Shown here: piece by piece, positions 1 through 8,391 of the stretch
How positions within the stretch are numbered: the stretch's first letter is position 1
How the letters are laid out: each line of letters begins with the position of its first letter
Assembly: GCA_900550385.1 (NCBI GenBank)
Contig: URRZ01000016.1
Location: forward strand, 1 to 29,151
Source: an uncultured Coriobacteriaceae bacterium
Lineage (GTDB): Bacteria; Actinomycetota; Coriobacteriia; Coriobacteriales; Eggerthellaceae
Length of the DNA: 29,151 nucleotides
Direction of reading: 5' to 3'
Program-made: the position numbers and the translations under genes
The notes under the pieces: generated by a model
What the model saw: only the letters and a program-made list of their open reading frames with translations
Told to the model about the DNA's origin: nothing
Databases searched by the model: none

Positions 1-71
1 GCAGCGTGATTGTACCACCCTGCCGCGGCGGCTAGATGAGCACGCCCTCATCCCTACACTGGTTGACTGTC
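1..71 (+). mobile_element. Probable right end of an insertion sequence, truncated by the contig edge
   Basis: Positions 50-71 are the inverted complement of 29078-29099 at the other end of the window, 21 of 22 bases matching (core GACAGTCAACCAGTRTAGGG). The outer flanks, about 50 bases each, do not match, as expected for the two ends of one insertion sequence entered from outside. Frame 3 is open from position 3 to a TAG at 33-35, which would be the end of the transposase. No family is recognised. The inverted repeat contains TTGACT at 63-68, an outward-facing -35-like hexamer, but a TATACT at 83-88 is only 14 bp away, so a functional hybrid promoter for parA is doubtful. The IS reading is inference. 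Confidence 0.5.
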
Positions 72-117
72 GGAAAACAGGATATACTACATGGGATATT
101 CAACGAAGGGAGTTCTT

Positions 118-1146
118 GTGGGTTGGTTCGATAATCTCAAACGAGGCATAGCTGCAGATCAAGAGGAAGATAAATCGAAGCAAGAGGATACGGCTGCCCA
201 GGAAGATGATCAGTCGGAGCCTTCGGATGAGAAGATGGTGGATGAGGGCTTCGAGATCGATTCTATCTCCGTTGTCGAGCGGGATGTTCCCGATGGCGAA
301 GTGAAACCCATCGAAGAGGATGAGGTGGTCATCCGCCCCATCAAATCCTATAAGGATAAGAAACCCGTCACCCATGTGGTCGGCCAGACGAAGATCATCG
401 CGATCATCAACCAGAAAGGCGGCGTCGGCAAGTCGACCACTGCCGTGAACCTTTCGGCGGCTTTAGGGGAGATGGGCAAGCAGGTCCTGTTGGTCGATCT
501 GGACCCGCAGGGGAACTCCTCGAGCGGTTTGGGCATCGATAAGCGCCAGGTCGAGTACTGCATCTACGATGTGCTGCTCAACGACGTGAAGCTCGAGCAG
601 GTCATCATCCCCGATGTATGCGAAGGGCTCGACCTCTGCCCGGCAACCATCAACCTTGCGGGAGCCGAAGTCGAGCTCGTTTCCGAAATGGCCCGTGAGA
701 ACAGGTTGAAGGACGCCGTTGGGGCGATGAGGGGCAGATACGACTACATCTTCATCGATTGCCCCCCTTCCCTCGGCCTTCTGACGGTTAACGCCCTCGT
801 TGCGGCCGATAAGCTGCTCATTCCCATCCAATGCGAGTTCTATGCGTTGGAAGGTGTGACAAAACTCCTCGATTCGATGAAACGTGTCAAAAACAGGCTT
901 AATCCGACGCTGGATATCTTCGGTGTGCTCCTCACCATGTACGACGGGAGGACCACCCTTTCCAAGCAAGTCGTCGCCGAGGTCCGAAACTTCTTCGGGA
1001 AGGCCGTGTTCGACACGCTGATCCCCCGAACGGTCAAGCTTTCCGAGGCTCCGAGTTTCGGGCAGCCGATCACGCAGTACGACCCCGCCGGCAAAGGTTC
1101 CGTCTCCTACATCGATCTCGCGAAGGAAGTGATCTCTCGTGGCTAA
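118..1146 (+). CDS. parA: ParA/Soj chromosome-partitioning ATPase
   Basis: Walker-type ATPase that works with ParB and parS to segregate the replication origin. From the GTG start the protein has 342 residues. The deviant Walker A motif KGGVGKST is at residues 100-107, and the Walker B region reads FIDCPPSLG. About 95 residues before the ATPase core are acidic and low-complexity, longer than in a standard ParA of about 260 residues. GTG at 118 is preferred over ATG at 91 because GAAGGGAG lies 5 bases before it and nothing like a ribosome binding site precedes 91. The start MGWFDNLKRG resembles the short amphipathic membrane-binding tips of other proteins; that is inference. The stop overlaps the parB start by 8 bases, so the two genes are translationally coupled. 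Confidence 0.95.
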   Translation: MGWFDNLKRGIAADQEEDKSKQEDTAAQEDDQSEPSDEKMVDEGFEIDSISVVERDVPDGEVKPIEEDEVVIRPIKSYKDKKPVTHVVGQTKIIAIINQKGGVGKSTTAVNLSAALGEMGKQVLLVDLDPQGNSSSGLGIDKRQVEYCIYDVLLNDVKLEQVIIPDVCEGLDLCPATINLAGAEVELVSEMARENRLKDAVGAMRGRYDYIFIDCPPSLGLLTVNALVAADKLLIPIQCEFYALEGVTKLLDSMKRVKNRLNPTLDIFGVLLTMYDGRTTLSKQVVAEVRNFFGKAVFDTLIPRTVKLSEAPSFGQPITQYDPAGKGSVSYIDLAKEVISRG

Positions 1147-2266
1147 GAATACGAAAAGCGGCTTGGGCCGTGGTTTGAATTCCCTTCTGGGAGGCTATTA
1201 CGAGGAGCCGGAACAGGAGAAAGCCCCGGTTAAAGAGCAGATACAGGAAAACCCCGCTTCTTCCGCGCGCGAACGGGTCGTCGTCGAGTCTGCGGAGCTC
1301 CAGGAAGTCATCAACCGAGAAATGGCGGCGCAGAAGTCCCACACCCCTTCTTCTAAGAAGCAGGAAACCGCTGAAGATGCTGGCGATCGCGCAAAAGCCG
1401 AAGAAAACACTGTTCAAAGGCCCGAGCAGGATAAAATGCCCTCTCCTGAAGCTGTCGAACCGCAGATCATGGTGAAGGAAACCGACGAACTGCCTTTGGA
1501 TATGATCTCCCCCAACCCCGATCAGCCTCGAACCTATTTCAAGAAGGAGGAGATCGAAGAGCTTGCCGCTTCCATCGAGAAAGACGGGTTGCTGCAGCCT
1601 ATCGTCGTGCGTCCTGTCGGTGAAAACGCTTATCAGATTATCGCAGGGGAGCGTCGTTGGCAGGCTTGCAAGTACCTGAAGCTGAAAACCGTCCCGGTGA
1701 GGATCAAAGATGCCGATGAGGATAAGGCCCTCGAGCTCGCTCTCATCGAGAATATCCAGCGTTCCGACTTGAATCCCATCGAAGAAGCCTACGGTTACCG
1801 CCGTTTGATGGAGAGGATGAACCTCACGCAGTCCGAGGTCGCCCAGGTGGTTTCGAAGGGCCGTTCCACCATCGCGAACGCCTTGAGGCTCTTGGAGCTG
1901 CCCGAAGAGGCTCAGCAGCTCCTGTTCGAGGAGAAGATCACTGCCGGCCATGCCCGAGCAATCCTCTCCATCCCCACAAGCGAGGGCAGGCAGAAGCTGA
2001 CCGCCAAGCTCATGGAGGAGAAGCTTTCCGTTCGCGAAACCGAAGCTATCGCTCGCCTCCTTGCCGGGAAGAAGAACTCTTCTTCCACTGGCACGCGCAC
2101 TCCTACGCCTTCTTCTTTCAAGAAAGTGGCGAAAACCCTCCGCGATGTGCTCCACACCAACGTCAAGGTGAAGACCGTCCAGGGGAAGAATAAGATCGAG
2201 ATCGAGTTCAAGGACGAAGAGGAGCTTCAGAGGCTTTTCAACGAGATAATCTCCGCAAACGAATAG
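1139..2266 (+). CDS. parB: ParB/Spo0J parS-binding CTPase
   Basis: Centromere-binding protein that loads at parS, spreads as a CTP-dependent clamp and stimulates ParA. The protein has 375 residues. The N-terminus carries the typical GLGRGLNSLL box that contacts ParA, followed by about 100 low-complexity charged residues. The ParB/Srx core follows, with the CTP-binding GERRW motif at residues 170-174 and ENIQRSDLNPIEEA after it. A helix-turn-helix (SEVAQVVSKGRSTIANAL) comes next, and a C-terminal dimerisation domain ends the protein. The GTG start is preceded by AAGGAAG inside the end of parA. Two perfect parS sites lie just downstream, and a strong terminator follows the stop. Confidence 0.95.
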   Translation: MAKNTKSGLGRGLNSLLGGYYEEPEQEKAPVKEQIQENPASSARERVVVESAELQEVINREMAAQKSHTPSSKKQETAEDAGDRAKAEENTVQRPEQDKMPSPEAVEPQIMVKETDELPLDMISPNPDQPRTYFKKEEIEELAASIEKDGLLQPIVVRPVGENAYQIIAGERRWQACKYLKLKTVPVRIKDADEDKALELALIENIQRSDLNPIEEAYGYRRLMERMNLTQSEVAQVVSKGRSTIANALRLLELPEEAQQLLFEEKITAGHARAILSIPTSEGRQKLTAKLMEEKLSVRETEAIARLLAGKKNSSSTGTRTPTPSSFKKVAKTLRDVLHTNVKVKTVQGKNKIEIEFKDEEELQRLFNEIISANE

Positions 2267-2290
2267 GCCCCATAAAGCTAGTAGATGATC

Positions 2291-2327
2291 GAAGGGCTGC
2301 GAATCGGTTCGCAGCCCTTCTTGTTTC
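2291..2327 (+). terminator. Rho-independent terminator of parAB
   Basis: A perfect 13-bp stem (GAAGGGCTGCGAA with its complement, 2291-2320) closes a TCGG tetraloop. TTGTTT follows. It begins 24 bases after the parB stop. Confidence 0.9.
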
Positions 2328-2340
2328 GTCTTGTTGGAGA

Positions 2341-2356
2341 TGTTTCACGTGAAACA
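2341..2356. promoter_or_regulatory. parS centromere site 1
   Basis: Exact match to the bacterial parS consensus TGTTTCACGTGAAACA. The palindrome extends perfectly to 26 bp (2336-2361). It sits between the converging parB and rlmN genes. Confidence 0.95.
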
Positions 2357-2376
2357 TCTCCTTGCTTGCCATAGGA

Positions 2377-3417
2377 TCAGCCGCGGAAGTTCTTCAGCTG
2401 CCCGCAAGCGCCGAAGATATCGGAACCTTTCGAATGCCTGATAGTGGTTTCGAATCCCGCATCCTCGAGCGTTGCCTGCCATTTCATCAGATTCGTTTCG
2501 GGAGACGGTTTGAAAGGGGAGGTTTCAACCGCGTTGAGCGGGATGAGGTTGATGTGGCAGAGGAGACCACGGGCATAGGAGATAAGAGCTTGAAGATCGT
2601 CATCTGAATCGTTGATGTCGCGGATCAATGCGTATTCGAACGTGATCCTTCGGTTCGTTTGGGCGATATACCGCTGCAGGGCGCCTTTCAAACGATCGAG
2701 GGGGTTGGAAGATGCGTTCGGCATGATCGTGTCCCTGATGGTTTGGCGGGCGGAATGGAGCGAAACGGCAAGCGTGTACTGCTCATTGATCTTGGAGAAT
2801 TCATCAATCCCCTTGATGATCCCGCAAGTCGAGATGGTGATCTTGCGAGCTCCGATACTCAATCCCTTCGGGGAATTGATGATGCTGAGCGCGCCGATCG
2901 TCGCATCGTAGTTCAAAAAAGGCTCGCCTTGCCCCATTGCGACGAGGTTCGTGACCCTTCTGCCCATATCCTTCTGCACGAGGATGATCTGGTCGATCAT
3001 CTCACCAACGCTGAGATTGCGGGTGAACCCTTCATGCCCGGTCGCGCAGAAGACGCACCCCATCGGACAACCGATCTGCGTCGAGAAGCAAACGGTGAGG
3101 CGGTTGTCGCGGGAAGGGATGCCGACGGTTTCGACAAGGGAACCGTCATCGAAGGAGAGAAGGTATTTCCTCGTCCCATCTTTCGAGACCCGTCTATCCA
3201 CGACCGTCGGCATGGTGAGGGGATGATCAGCGGCAAGGGTCTCCCTGAAGGAACGGGGAAGATCGGTCATCTGATCGTAAGAGGAGACGCCGCGTTGATA
3301 CATCCATTGGATCAGCTGATTAACGCGATAAGGCGGTTGCCCGCACGAAGATACGACGGAAGCAAGGCCTTCCCTGTCGTAGCTCTTGATGGGTAATTTG
3401 TCATCTAAGGTATCCAT
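2377..3417 (-). CDS. rlmN: Dual-specificity RNA methyltransferase RlmN (23S rRNA A2503 / tRNA A37 C2)
   Basis: Radical-SAM enzyme that methylates C2 of A2503 in 23S rRNA and of A37 in some tRNAs. The protein has 346 residues, the normal family length. The [4Fe-4S]/SAM motif CPMGCVFC gives C117, C121 and C124. The conserved C-terminal cysteine that forms the protein-RNA adduct is C338 in FGACGQL. The GEPFLNYD and SLHSA family motifs are present. The start ATG at 3417-3415 has no ribosome binding site. A perfect TATAAT lies 7 bases upstream, so the message may be leaderless. The gene sits between the two parS sites. Confidence 0.95.
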   Translation of the reverse strand: MDTLDDKLPIKSYDREGLASVVSSCGQPPYRVNQLIQWMYQRGVSSYDQMTDLPRSFRETLAADHPLTMPTVVDRRVSKDGTRKYLLSFDDGSLVETVGIPSRDNRLTVCFSTQIGCPMGCVFCATGHEGFTRNLSVGEMIDQIILVQKDMGRRVTNLVAMGQGEPFLNYDATIGALSIINSPKGLSIGARKITISTCGIIKGIDEFSKINEQYTLAVSLHSARQTIRDTIMPNASSNPLDRLKGALQRYIAQTNRRITFEYALIRDINDSDDDLQALISYARGLLCHINLIPLNAVETSPFKPSPETNLMKWQATLEDAGFETTIRHSKGSDIFGACGQLKNFRG

Positions 3418-3424
3418 GATCGGG

Positions 3425-3430
3425 ATTATA
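3425..3430 (-). promoter_or_regulatory. -10 element of rlmN, implying a leaderless transcript
   Basis: The minus strand reads TATAAT, then 7 bases, then the rlmN ATG. Transcription would start at or within a base or two of the start codon. No convincing -35 hexamer is seen; parS site 2 begins about 22 bp upstream. Confidence 0.6.
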
Positions 3431-3452
3431 GCAAGAGAGGGCTTCGCGAAGA

Positions 3453-3468
3453 TGTTTCACGTGAAACA
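3453..3468. promoter_or_regulatory. parS centromere site 2
   Basis: Second exact TGTTTCACGTGAAACA, with a palindrome extending over 3450-3471. It lies in the divergent region between rlmN and ddl, next to the rlmN promoter, so ParB loading could affect transcription there (inference). Confidence 0.95.
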
Positions 3469-3498
3469 TCTATCCATAGCGTGCCCGTCATCCGCGTC

Positions 3499-3507
3499 TG
3501 ATATACT
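3499..3507 (+). promoter_or_regulatory. Possible extended -10 promoter of ddl
   Basis: TGATATACT has the TG-N-TATACT form of an extended -10 element, about 80 bases before the ddl start. No good -35 is seen. Confidence 0.35.
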
Positions 3508-3587
3508 TCACGAATAGTCAGCCCATATGTCAGGCTGCAGTTGCCGCGTTACATGATCATGGCATACGGATGCTTCAAGGAGGGAAG

Positions 3588-4538
3588 ATGGGCGAGAAGA
3601 AGGATGTGTTCGCTTGCAAAGTCGCTGTTCTTTGCGGGGGTAGGAGCGGCGAGCGCGAAGTGTCGCTGGCTTCGGGGAAAGCGGTCAGCGAATCTTTGAA
3701 GAATGCAGGGGTGAACATCGAGGTTCTGGATCCTGCGAACAAAGCCGATCTGGTGAAGCTCGTGGAAGGCGGATACGATGCCGCATTCCTGTGCACGCAC
3801 GGACGCTACGGGGAGGACGGCACGCTTCAGGGATTCCTCGAGATCGTCGGGATTCCCTACACGGGCTCCGGGGTCTATGCAAGCGCGTTGGCCATGAGCA
3901 AGACGAAGACGAAGCAGATCTATCGCTTGAACAACCTCCCCACTTTGCCGTCGTTGACTTTGAGGAAAGGCGAGGGCTACGACCTCGACGCGATCATCGA
4001 GGAACTCGGCGATCATTGCGTGATCAAGGCGGCGAAAGAAGGAAGCTCGATCGGCCTGTTCATCGAGGAGGGCAAAGACGCCATCGGCGCGGCGATAGAG
4101 AAGGCGTTCGAGTTTGACGACGAGGTTTTGGTCGAACGCTACTGCAAGGGCCGCGAGCTGACGGTCGGCGTCTTGGGTAACGAGGATCCGAAGGCCCTTC
4201 CCGTGATCGAGATCGTCCCGAAAGAGGGATTCTACGATTATGAGGCGAAATACGCCCCCGGCGGATCGAAGCACATCTGCCCGGCGCCGCTTGACGAGGA
4301 GTTGACGGCGAAGATCCAAAGATGCGCCGAGGGAGCCCATGCGGCGCTCGGTTGCAGCGGGGAATCCCGCACCGACTTCCTATTGGAGGAGGACGGAACC
4401 TTCTGGATGCTCGAAACGAACACGCTTCCGGGCATGACGGAAACCTCCCTCCTGCCGGATGCGGCGTCGAAGGTCGGCCTGTCGTTCAGCGACCTATGCA
4501 TCAAGCTGATAGAGCTTGCGTTGGAGAAGCGAGGCTAG
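3588..4538 (+). CDS. ddl: D-alanine--D-alanine ligase
   Basis: ATP-grasp enzyme that joins two D-alanines for the peptidoglycan stem peptide in the cytoplasm. From ATG 3588 it has 316 residues, a normal length. Family motifs run in order: GGRSGEREVSLASG near residue 17, HGRYGEDGTLQG from H71, the ATP-grasp region GRELTVGVLG, and the metal-binding end FWMLETNTLPGMTETSLLP. ATG 3588 is chosen because AAGGAGGG (3577-3584) stands just before it, while ATG 3570 has no such site. It ends 8 bases from the stop of the convergent gene. A role in glycopeptide-type D-Ala-D-Lac synthesis cannot be excluded by eye, but nothing points to it. Confidence 0.93.
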   Translation: MGEKKDVFACKVAVLCGGRSGEREVSLASGKAVSESLKNAGVNIEVLDPANKADLVKLVEGGYDAAFLCTHGRYGEDGTLQGFLEIVGIPYTGSGVYASALAMSKTKTKQIYRLNNLPTLPSLTLRKGEGYDLDAIIEELGDHCVIKAAKEGSSIGLFIEEGKDAIGAAIEKAFEFDDEVLVERYCKGRELTVGVLGNEDPKALPVIEIVPKEGFYDYEAKYAPGGSKHICPAPLDEELTAKIQRCAEGAHAALGCSGESRTDFLLEEDGTFWMLETNTLPGMTETSLLPDAASKVGLSFSDLCIKLIELALEKRG

Positions 4539-4546
4539 GATCTCCC

Positions 4547-5215
4547 TTAGATGAAGCCGAGGGACGACAGGAACAGATAGCCGAGGAACACGAGGGCTGC
4601 TACGATCGCGGCGATGAAAAGCCAGCTGATCACGTAGCAGCCCTTGTTCTTGCTCCTGCCCATCTCGATGATCTTCTCGGAGAGCTTTTCGTCGTTCTTG
4701 AGGATAAGCGTGCTGCTGTCGCTTTCCGGCATGGGAACGCGGGACGAAGGAACCCACCTGCCGTCGCTTTCAAGCACGCGGCGCACGCCATCGGAGCTCA
4801 GCGAAACATCAGGGCGCAGGGAATCCGCCATCATCTTGCCGATGGAGGTGATGAAGTTCTCGAAAGCCTGGCCTCCCCTGTGGGGGTCGTAGCAGATCAC
4901 AGCGGCCTCTCCCCAGTATTTCCCGGGTTTAGGGTTGTTCGTGTAGGCGACGAATGATAAAAGCGCGGTGATCTTCCATCCGCGCGCCATGCAAACCTGG
5001 AGGCGTCGGGAATCACCGGGTTCGAAATAACCCGCGCGGGCGCCGAACCGGTTAACCATCCAGGCGACGGTCGAGCCGTCCATCGTGTCGAACTCTATGG
5101 AATAGTGGTCGCCGACAAGGTTGTCGGCTCCGATCAAAGGGGACGCATCCTTCTTCGATAGCGTGCGATAGCGAAGATACGATCCAAAATACCCGATGGA
5201 GATGTCGGAATCCAT
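4547..5215 (-). CDS. Tail-anchored protein of unknown function
   Basis: A 222-residue protein that I do not recognise. The N-terminal two thirds is soluble. The last 25 or so residues form one strong hydrophobic helix (YVISWLFIAAIVAALVFLGY), so it is probably a tail-anchored membrane protein with the bulk in the cytoplasm. Residues 40-110, with the pattern RAGYFEPGDSRRLQ and a repeated strand-rich layout, loosely recall HIRAN domains, which bind DNA ends in some helicase-linked proteins; this is a weak impression only. It is divergent from the DinG-type helicase gene with 53 bases between starts and could share its promoter region. GGAG stands about 10 bases before the ATG. Confidence 0.75.
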   Translation of the reverse strand: MDSDISIGYFGSYLRYRTLSKKDASPLIGADNLVGDHYSIEFDTMDGSTVAWMVNRFGARAGYFEPGDSRRLQVCMARGWKITALLSFVAYTNNPKPGKYWGEAAVICYDPHRGGQAFENFITSIGKMMADSLRPDVSLSSDGVRRVLESDGRWVPSSRVPMPESDSSTLILKNDEKLSEKIIEMGRSKNKGCYVISWLFIAAIVAALVFLGYLFLSSLGFI

Positions 5216-5268
5216 GGCAGCCTACTCCGTGCGAAAGAGGTAATCCTGATGGAGTAATATTCTAAAGC

Positions 5269-8200
5269 ATGCACGGCATCTTGGAAGATGGTAGGCTGGA
5301 CGGCATGGAAAAGCACAGTGAACAGGCATCGAGCTCCCTGCTCGATTTCATAAGCGATGGAACCTCCGAGGAAGTCATCCAGCGTTACGCCCAGCTGCCG
5401 AAGCGTGCTCGCGAGGCGGATTTCGGCGAGCTGGACACGGATATCGTGGTGGTGGACACCGAGACGACCGGGTTCTCGTTCAACCACGACGAGCTGACGC
5501 AGATCGCCGCGGCGCGCATGGAGAAGGGCGAGATAACCGATTGGTTCATCACTTTCGTCAATCCGGGTAAGCCCATTCCCGATGATGTGGCCCATCTGAC
5601 GGACATCCATGACGAGGACGTGGCGGATGCGCCCTTGCCGGAGGAGGCGCTGGCGAGCTTGGTGGAGTTCGTCGGCACGTCGAAGGTGGTCGCGCACAAC
5701 GTCGAGTTCGATAGGACATTCACGACCAGGCACCCCAGCGGCTACCCCCTGTTGGAAAACACCTGGATCGACTCGCTGGACTTGGCGCGCATCGCGCTTC
5801 CCCGCCTGAAATCCCATAGGCTCATCGACATCGTGAAGGCGTTCGACGCGCCGCTGTCGACGCATCGCGCGGATGCCGATGTCGCGGCCACCTGCGCGGC
5901 GTTCAGAATCCTCCTCGCGGCGGTCGAGGCGATGCCCGCGGAGCTGGTCGACTACATCGCGTCGATGGGGACGCGCGAGCAGTGGCAGACGAGGGTCGTC
6001 TTCGAGCATTTCGCCGACAAATCCGCCGCCGATGCCGATGCTGCGGAAAGCGGGCTATCTTCTGCCGAGGATCCTCGAGAAGCCGACGAGGCCCCCGCGG
6101 CGAGGGAGCGCAGCCGTTTCTCGCTCCGCTCGACCCGTTGGAGCCGGTTGGGATCCGACGAGCGCAAGCCGAAGGTCGACCCCGGCGCGCCCGGCGCAGC
6201 GGAGAGCAAGGAGCTTTCCTTCCCGAGCAGCGAAGAGGTGGCCGCCGCATTCGACGAGCAGGGGATCGTCGGGTCCCTTTACGAGAATTTCGAGCCCCGC
6301 GCGGAGCAGGCCCAGATGGCCGAAAGTATCCGCGAAGCGTTCGAGCAGGGGAGGAACCTCGTGGTCGAAGCCGGGACCGGCGTGGGCAAGTCGATGGCGT
6401 ACCTGCTCCCCGCGGCTTTGACGTCCCTTCGCAACAACATCGCGGTCGGCGTGGCCACCAAGACCAACGCCCTGCTCGACCAGCTGGTGTACCAGGAGCT
6501 TCCGGCCCTGTCCGAAGCGTTAAAGCGGCACGGCGTCGAGGACGGCTTGGAGTTCGCCGCCCTCAAAGGCTTCTCTCATTATCCCTGCTTGAGGAAGATC
6601 GACCGCCTGGTGGAAGAGGGCCCGCGCGAAAGGGAGGTCCAAGGAACCCTGAAATCGCAGGCCCCCGCCTTGGCCGCGCTGCTCTCGTATGTCGAGCAGA
6701 CCGCCTACGACGACATGGACACGTTGAAGATAGACTACCGGCTGCTGCCGCGCGCCGCGATCACCACCACCAGCCACGACTGCCTGCGCAGGAAATGCCC
6801 GTATTTCGGCACGACCTGCTTCGTCCACGGCGCCCGCCGCAAGGCCGAGGCCGCCGACATCGTCGTGACGAACCATAGCCTGCTGTTCTGCGACCTTGCG
6901 GCCGACGGGGGGCTCCTGCCGCCCGTGCGCTACTGGGTGATCGACGAGGCGCACAACGCGGAGGAGGAGGCGCGCCGCGCGTTCTCCATCACCGTCTCGG
7001 CGGAGGACATCCTCAGGCTGGCGGGCAGGGTCGATTCGACGGAATCCGGCAAGACGGTGTTCGCCCGCGCCGAGAGGCGGGTGGCGTCCCGCCTGGAGGA
7101 GGAGCAGGCGACGCTGTTCCATGCCCTGGTGGCGAAAGGTCGTTCCGCCGGGGACTCCTACGCTTCCTCCGCCTACGAGTTCTGCGGCCACATGAAGGAC
7201 CTGCTGTATTTCGACGGCAACAAGCGTGGCAAGGGATACGAGTACGTCGACCTCTGGGTGAACGACGATATCCGCCGAAGCGACGTGTTCGCCCGCCTGA
7301 AGGGGTACGGCGCCGCCTTGAGGGAGGCCGCCGAGAAGCTGGTGACCGCCTGCCAGGAGCTGGTCGGCTACCTGGAGGACGTGGAAGGCGCAGCCGATGT
7401 CCAACGCGAGCTTGCCGCCACCGCCATGGACTTGAAGAACCTTATCTCCGCAAGCGAGGTCATACTGGAAGTGGCCCCCGAGGGGTTCGCCTACTCGGCG
7501 ACGCTGTGCCGCAAGCGCGACAAGGCGGTGGAGAAGCTGCAGGCGCTGATGGTGAACGTGGGGGAGGCCCTCGGCGAGACGCTGTACGCGCGGACGCGCT
7601 CGACGGTGTTCACCTCGGCTACCATCTCGGTTGACGGCAGCTTCGCCCCCTTCCAGGAGGCGATGGGGCTTTCGTCTTATGAACAGGGGAAATGCATCGT
7701 AAAGCAGCTCGATTCGAGCTACGACTTCGACAACAACATGATCGTCTACGTGGTGGACGACATCCCCGAGCCGAACAGCCCCCATTACCTGGACGCGCTG
7801 CAGCAGCTTCTGGTGCGCACCCATATCGCGCAGATGGGCTCGATGCTCACGCTGTTCACGAACCGCCGCGAGATGGAGAAATGCTTCGACGCGGTGAACC
7901 CGGTGATGAAGGAGAACGACCTGCGTCTGGTGTGCCAGAAGTGGGGCGTTTCGGTGAAGGGCCTGCGCGACGACTTCCTGGCGGACGAGCACCTGTCGCT
8001 TTTCGCGCTGAAGAGCTTCTGGGAGGGTTTCGACGCTCCGGGCGCCACGCTGAAGGGCGTGATCATCCCCAAGCTGCCATTCTCGAAGCCGACCGATCCG
8101 CTCTCCTGCGAGCGCGCGGCGCGCGACGACCAGGCATGGCGCCATTTCGTGCTCCCGAAGGCCATCATCGAGACGAAGCAGGCAGCGGGCCGCCTGATCC

Positions 8201-8352
8201 GCAAGGCCGACGACACCGGCGTCCTCATCCTGGCCGACAGGCGCCTGCTCACGAAAAGCTACGGGAAGGCGTTCCTCAACTCGCTGCCCAGCAAGACGGT
8301 GAAAGTCCGCTCGACGGCCGAGATCGCCGACGCTCTGGCCCTGATGCGATGA
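5269..8352 (+). CDS. dinG: DEDDh exonuclease fused to a DinG-family helicase
   Basis: The protein has 1027 residues. Residues 55-240 form a DnaQ-like 3'-5' exonuclease: VVDTETTGF (D63, E65), VAHNVEFD and HRADADVAA supply the DEDDh residues. Residues 240-330 are a charged linker. The rest is a DinG/XPD-type superfamily 2 helicase with Walker A AGTGVGKS (368-375), DEAH (559-562) and motif VI QAAGRLIRK. Four cysteines (C440, C505, C510, C517) lie where DinG and XPD hold a [4Fe-4S] cluster. Bacillus DinG has the same fusion but is reported to lack the cluster. Likely role: processing of R-loops, flaps or other repair intermediates. The start is uncertain: ATG 5269 has no ribosome binding site but has AT-rich -10-like sequence just upstream, and ATG 5305 is an alternative. 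Confidence 0.9.
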   Translation: MHGILEDGRLDGMEKHSEQASSSLLDFISDGTSEEVIQRYAQLPKRAREADFGELDTDIVVVDTETTGFSFNHDELTQIAAARMEKGEITDWFITFVNPGKPIPDDVAHLTDIHDEDVADAPLPEEALASLVEFVGTSKVVAHNVEFDRTFTTRHPSGYPLLENTWIDSLDLARIALPRLKSHRLIDIVKAFDAPLSTHRADADVAATCAAFRILLAAVEAMPAELVDYIASMGTREQWQTRVVFEHFADKSAADADAAESGLSSAEDPREADEAPAARERSRFSLRSTRWSRLGSDERKPKVDPGAPGAAESKELSFPSSEEVAAAFDEQGIVGSLYENFEPRAEQAQMAESIREAFEQGRNLVVEAGTGVGKSMAYLLPAALTSLRNNIAVGVATKTNALLDQLVYQELPALSEALKRHGVEDGLEFAALKGFSHYPCLRKIDRLVEEGPREREVQGTLKSQAPALAALLSYVEQTAYDDMDTLKIDYRLLPRAAITTTSHDCLRRKCPYFGTTCFVHGARRKAEAADIVVTNHSLLFCDLAADGGLLPPVRYWVIDEAHNAEEEARRAFSITVSAEDILRLAGRVDSTESGKTVFARAERRVASRLEEEQATLFHALVAKGRSAGDSYASSAYEFCGHMKDLLYFDGNKRGKGYEYVDLWVNDDIRRSDVFARLKGYGAALREAAEKLVTACQELVGYLEDVEGAADVQRELAATAMDLKNLISASEVILEVAPEGFAYSATLCRKRDKAVEKLQALMVNVGEALGETLYARTRSTVFTSATISVDGSFAPFQEAMGLSSYEQGKCIVKQLDSSYDFDNNMIVYVVDDIPEPNSPHYLDALQQLLVRTHIAQMGSMLTLFTNRREMEKCFDAVNPVMKENDLRLVCQKWGVSVKGLRDDFLADEHLSLFALKSFWEGFDAPGATLKGVIIPKLPFSKPTDPLSCERAARDDQAWRHFVLPKAIIETKQAAGRLIRKADDTGVLILADRRLLTKSYGKAFLNSLPSKTVKVRSTAEIADALALMR

Positions 8353-8391
8353 TGCGGGGCGGAAGACCTTCGAGGGACGTATCCTAGGCCG

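Noticed and set aside
63..88. TTGACT and TATACT as a parA promoter.
   Set aside because: The spacer is only 14 bp, too short for a normal sigma-70 type promoter.
2..151. Frame 2 reads RKTGYTTWDIQRREF, faintly like the C-terminus of RsmG, the gene expected before parA.
   Set aside because: The key proline and glycine are missing, the reading would run into parA, and positions 50-71 are better explained as an IS end. A remnant of rsmG after the insertion stays possible but unproven.
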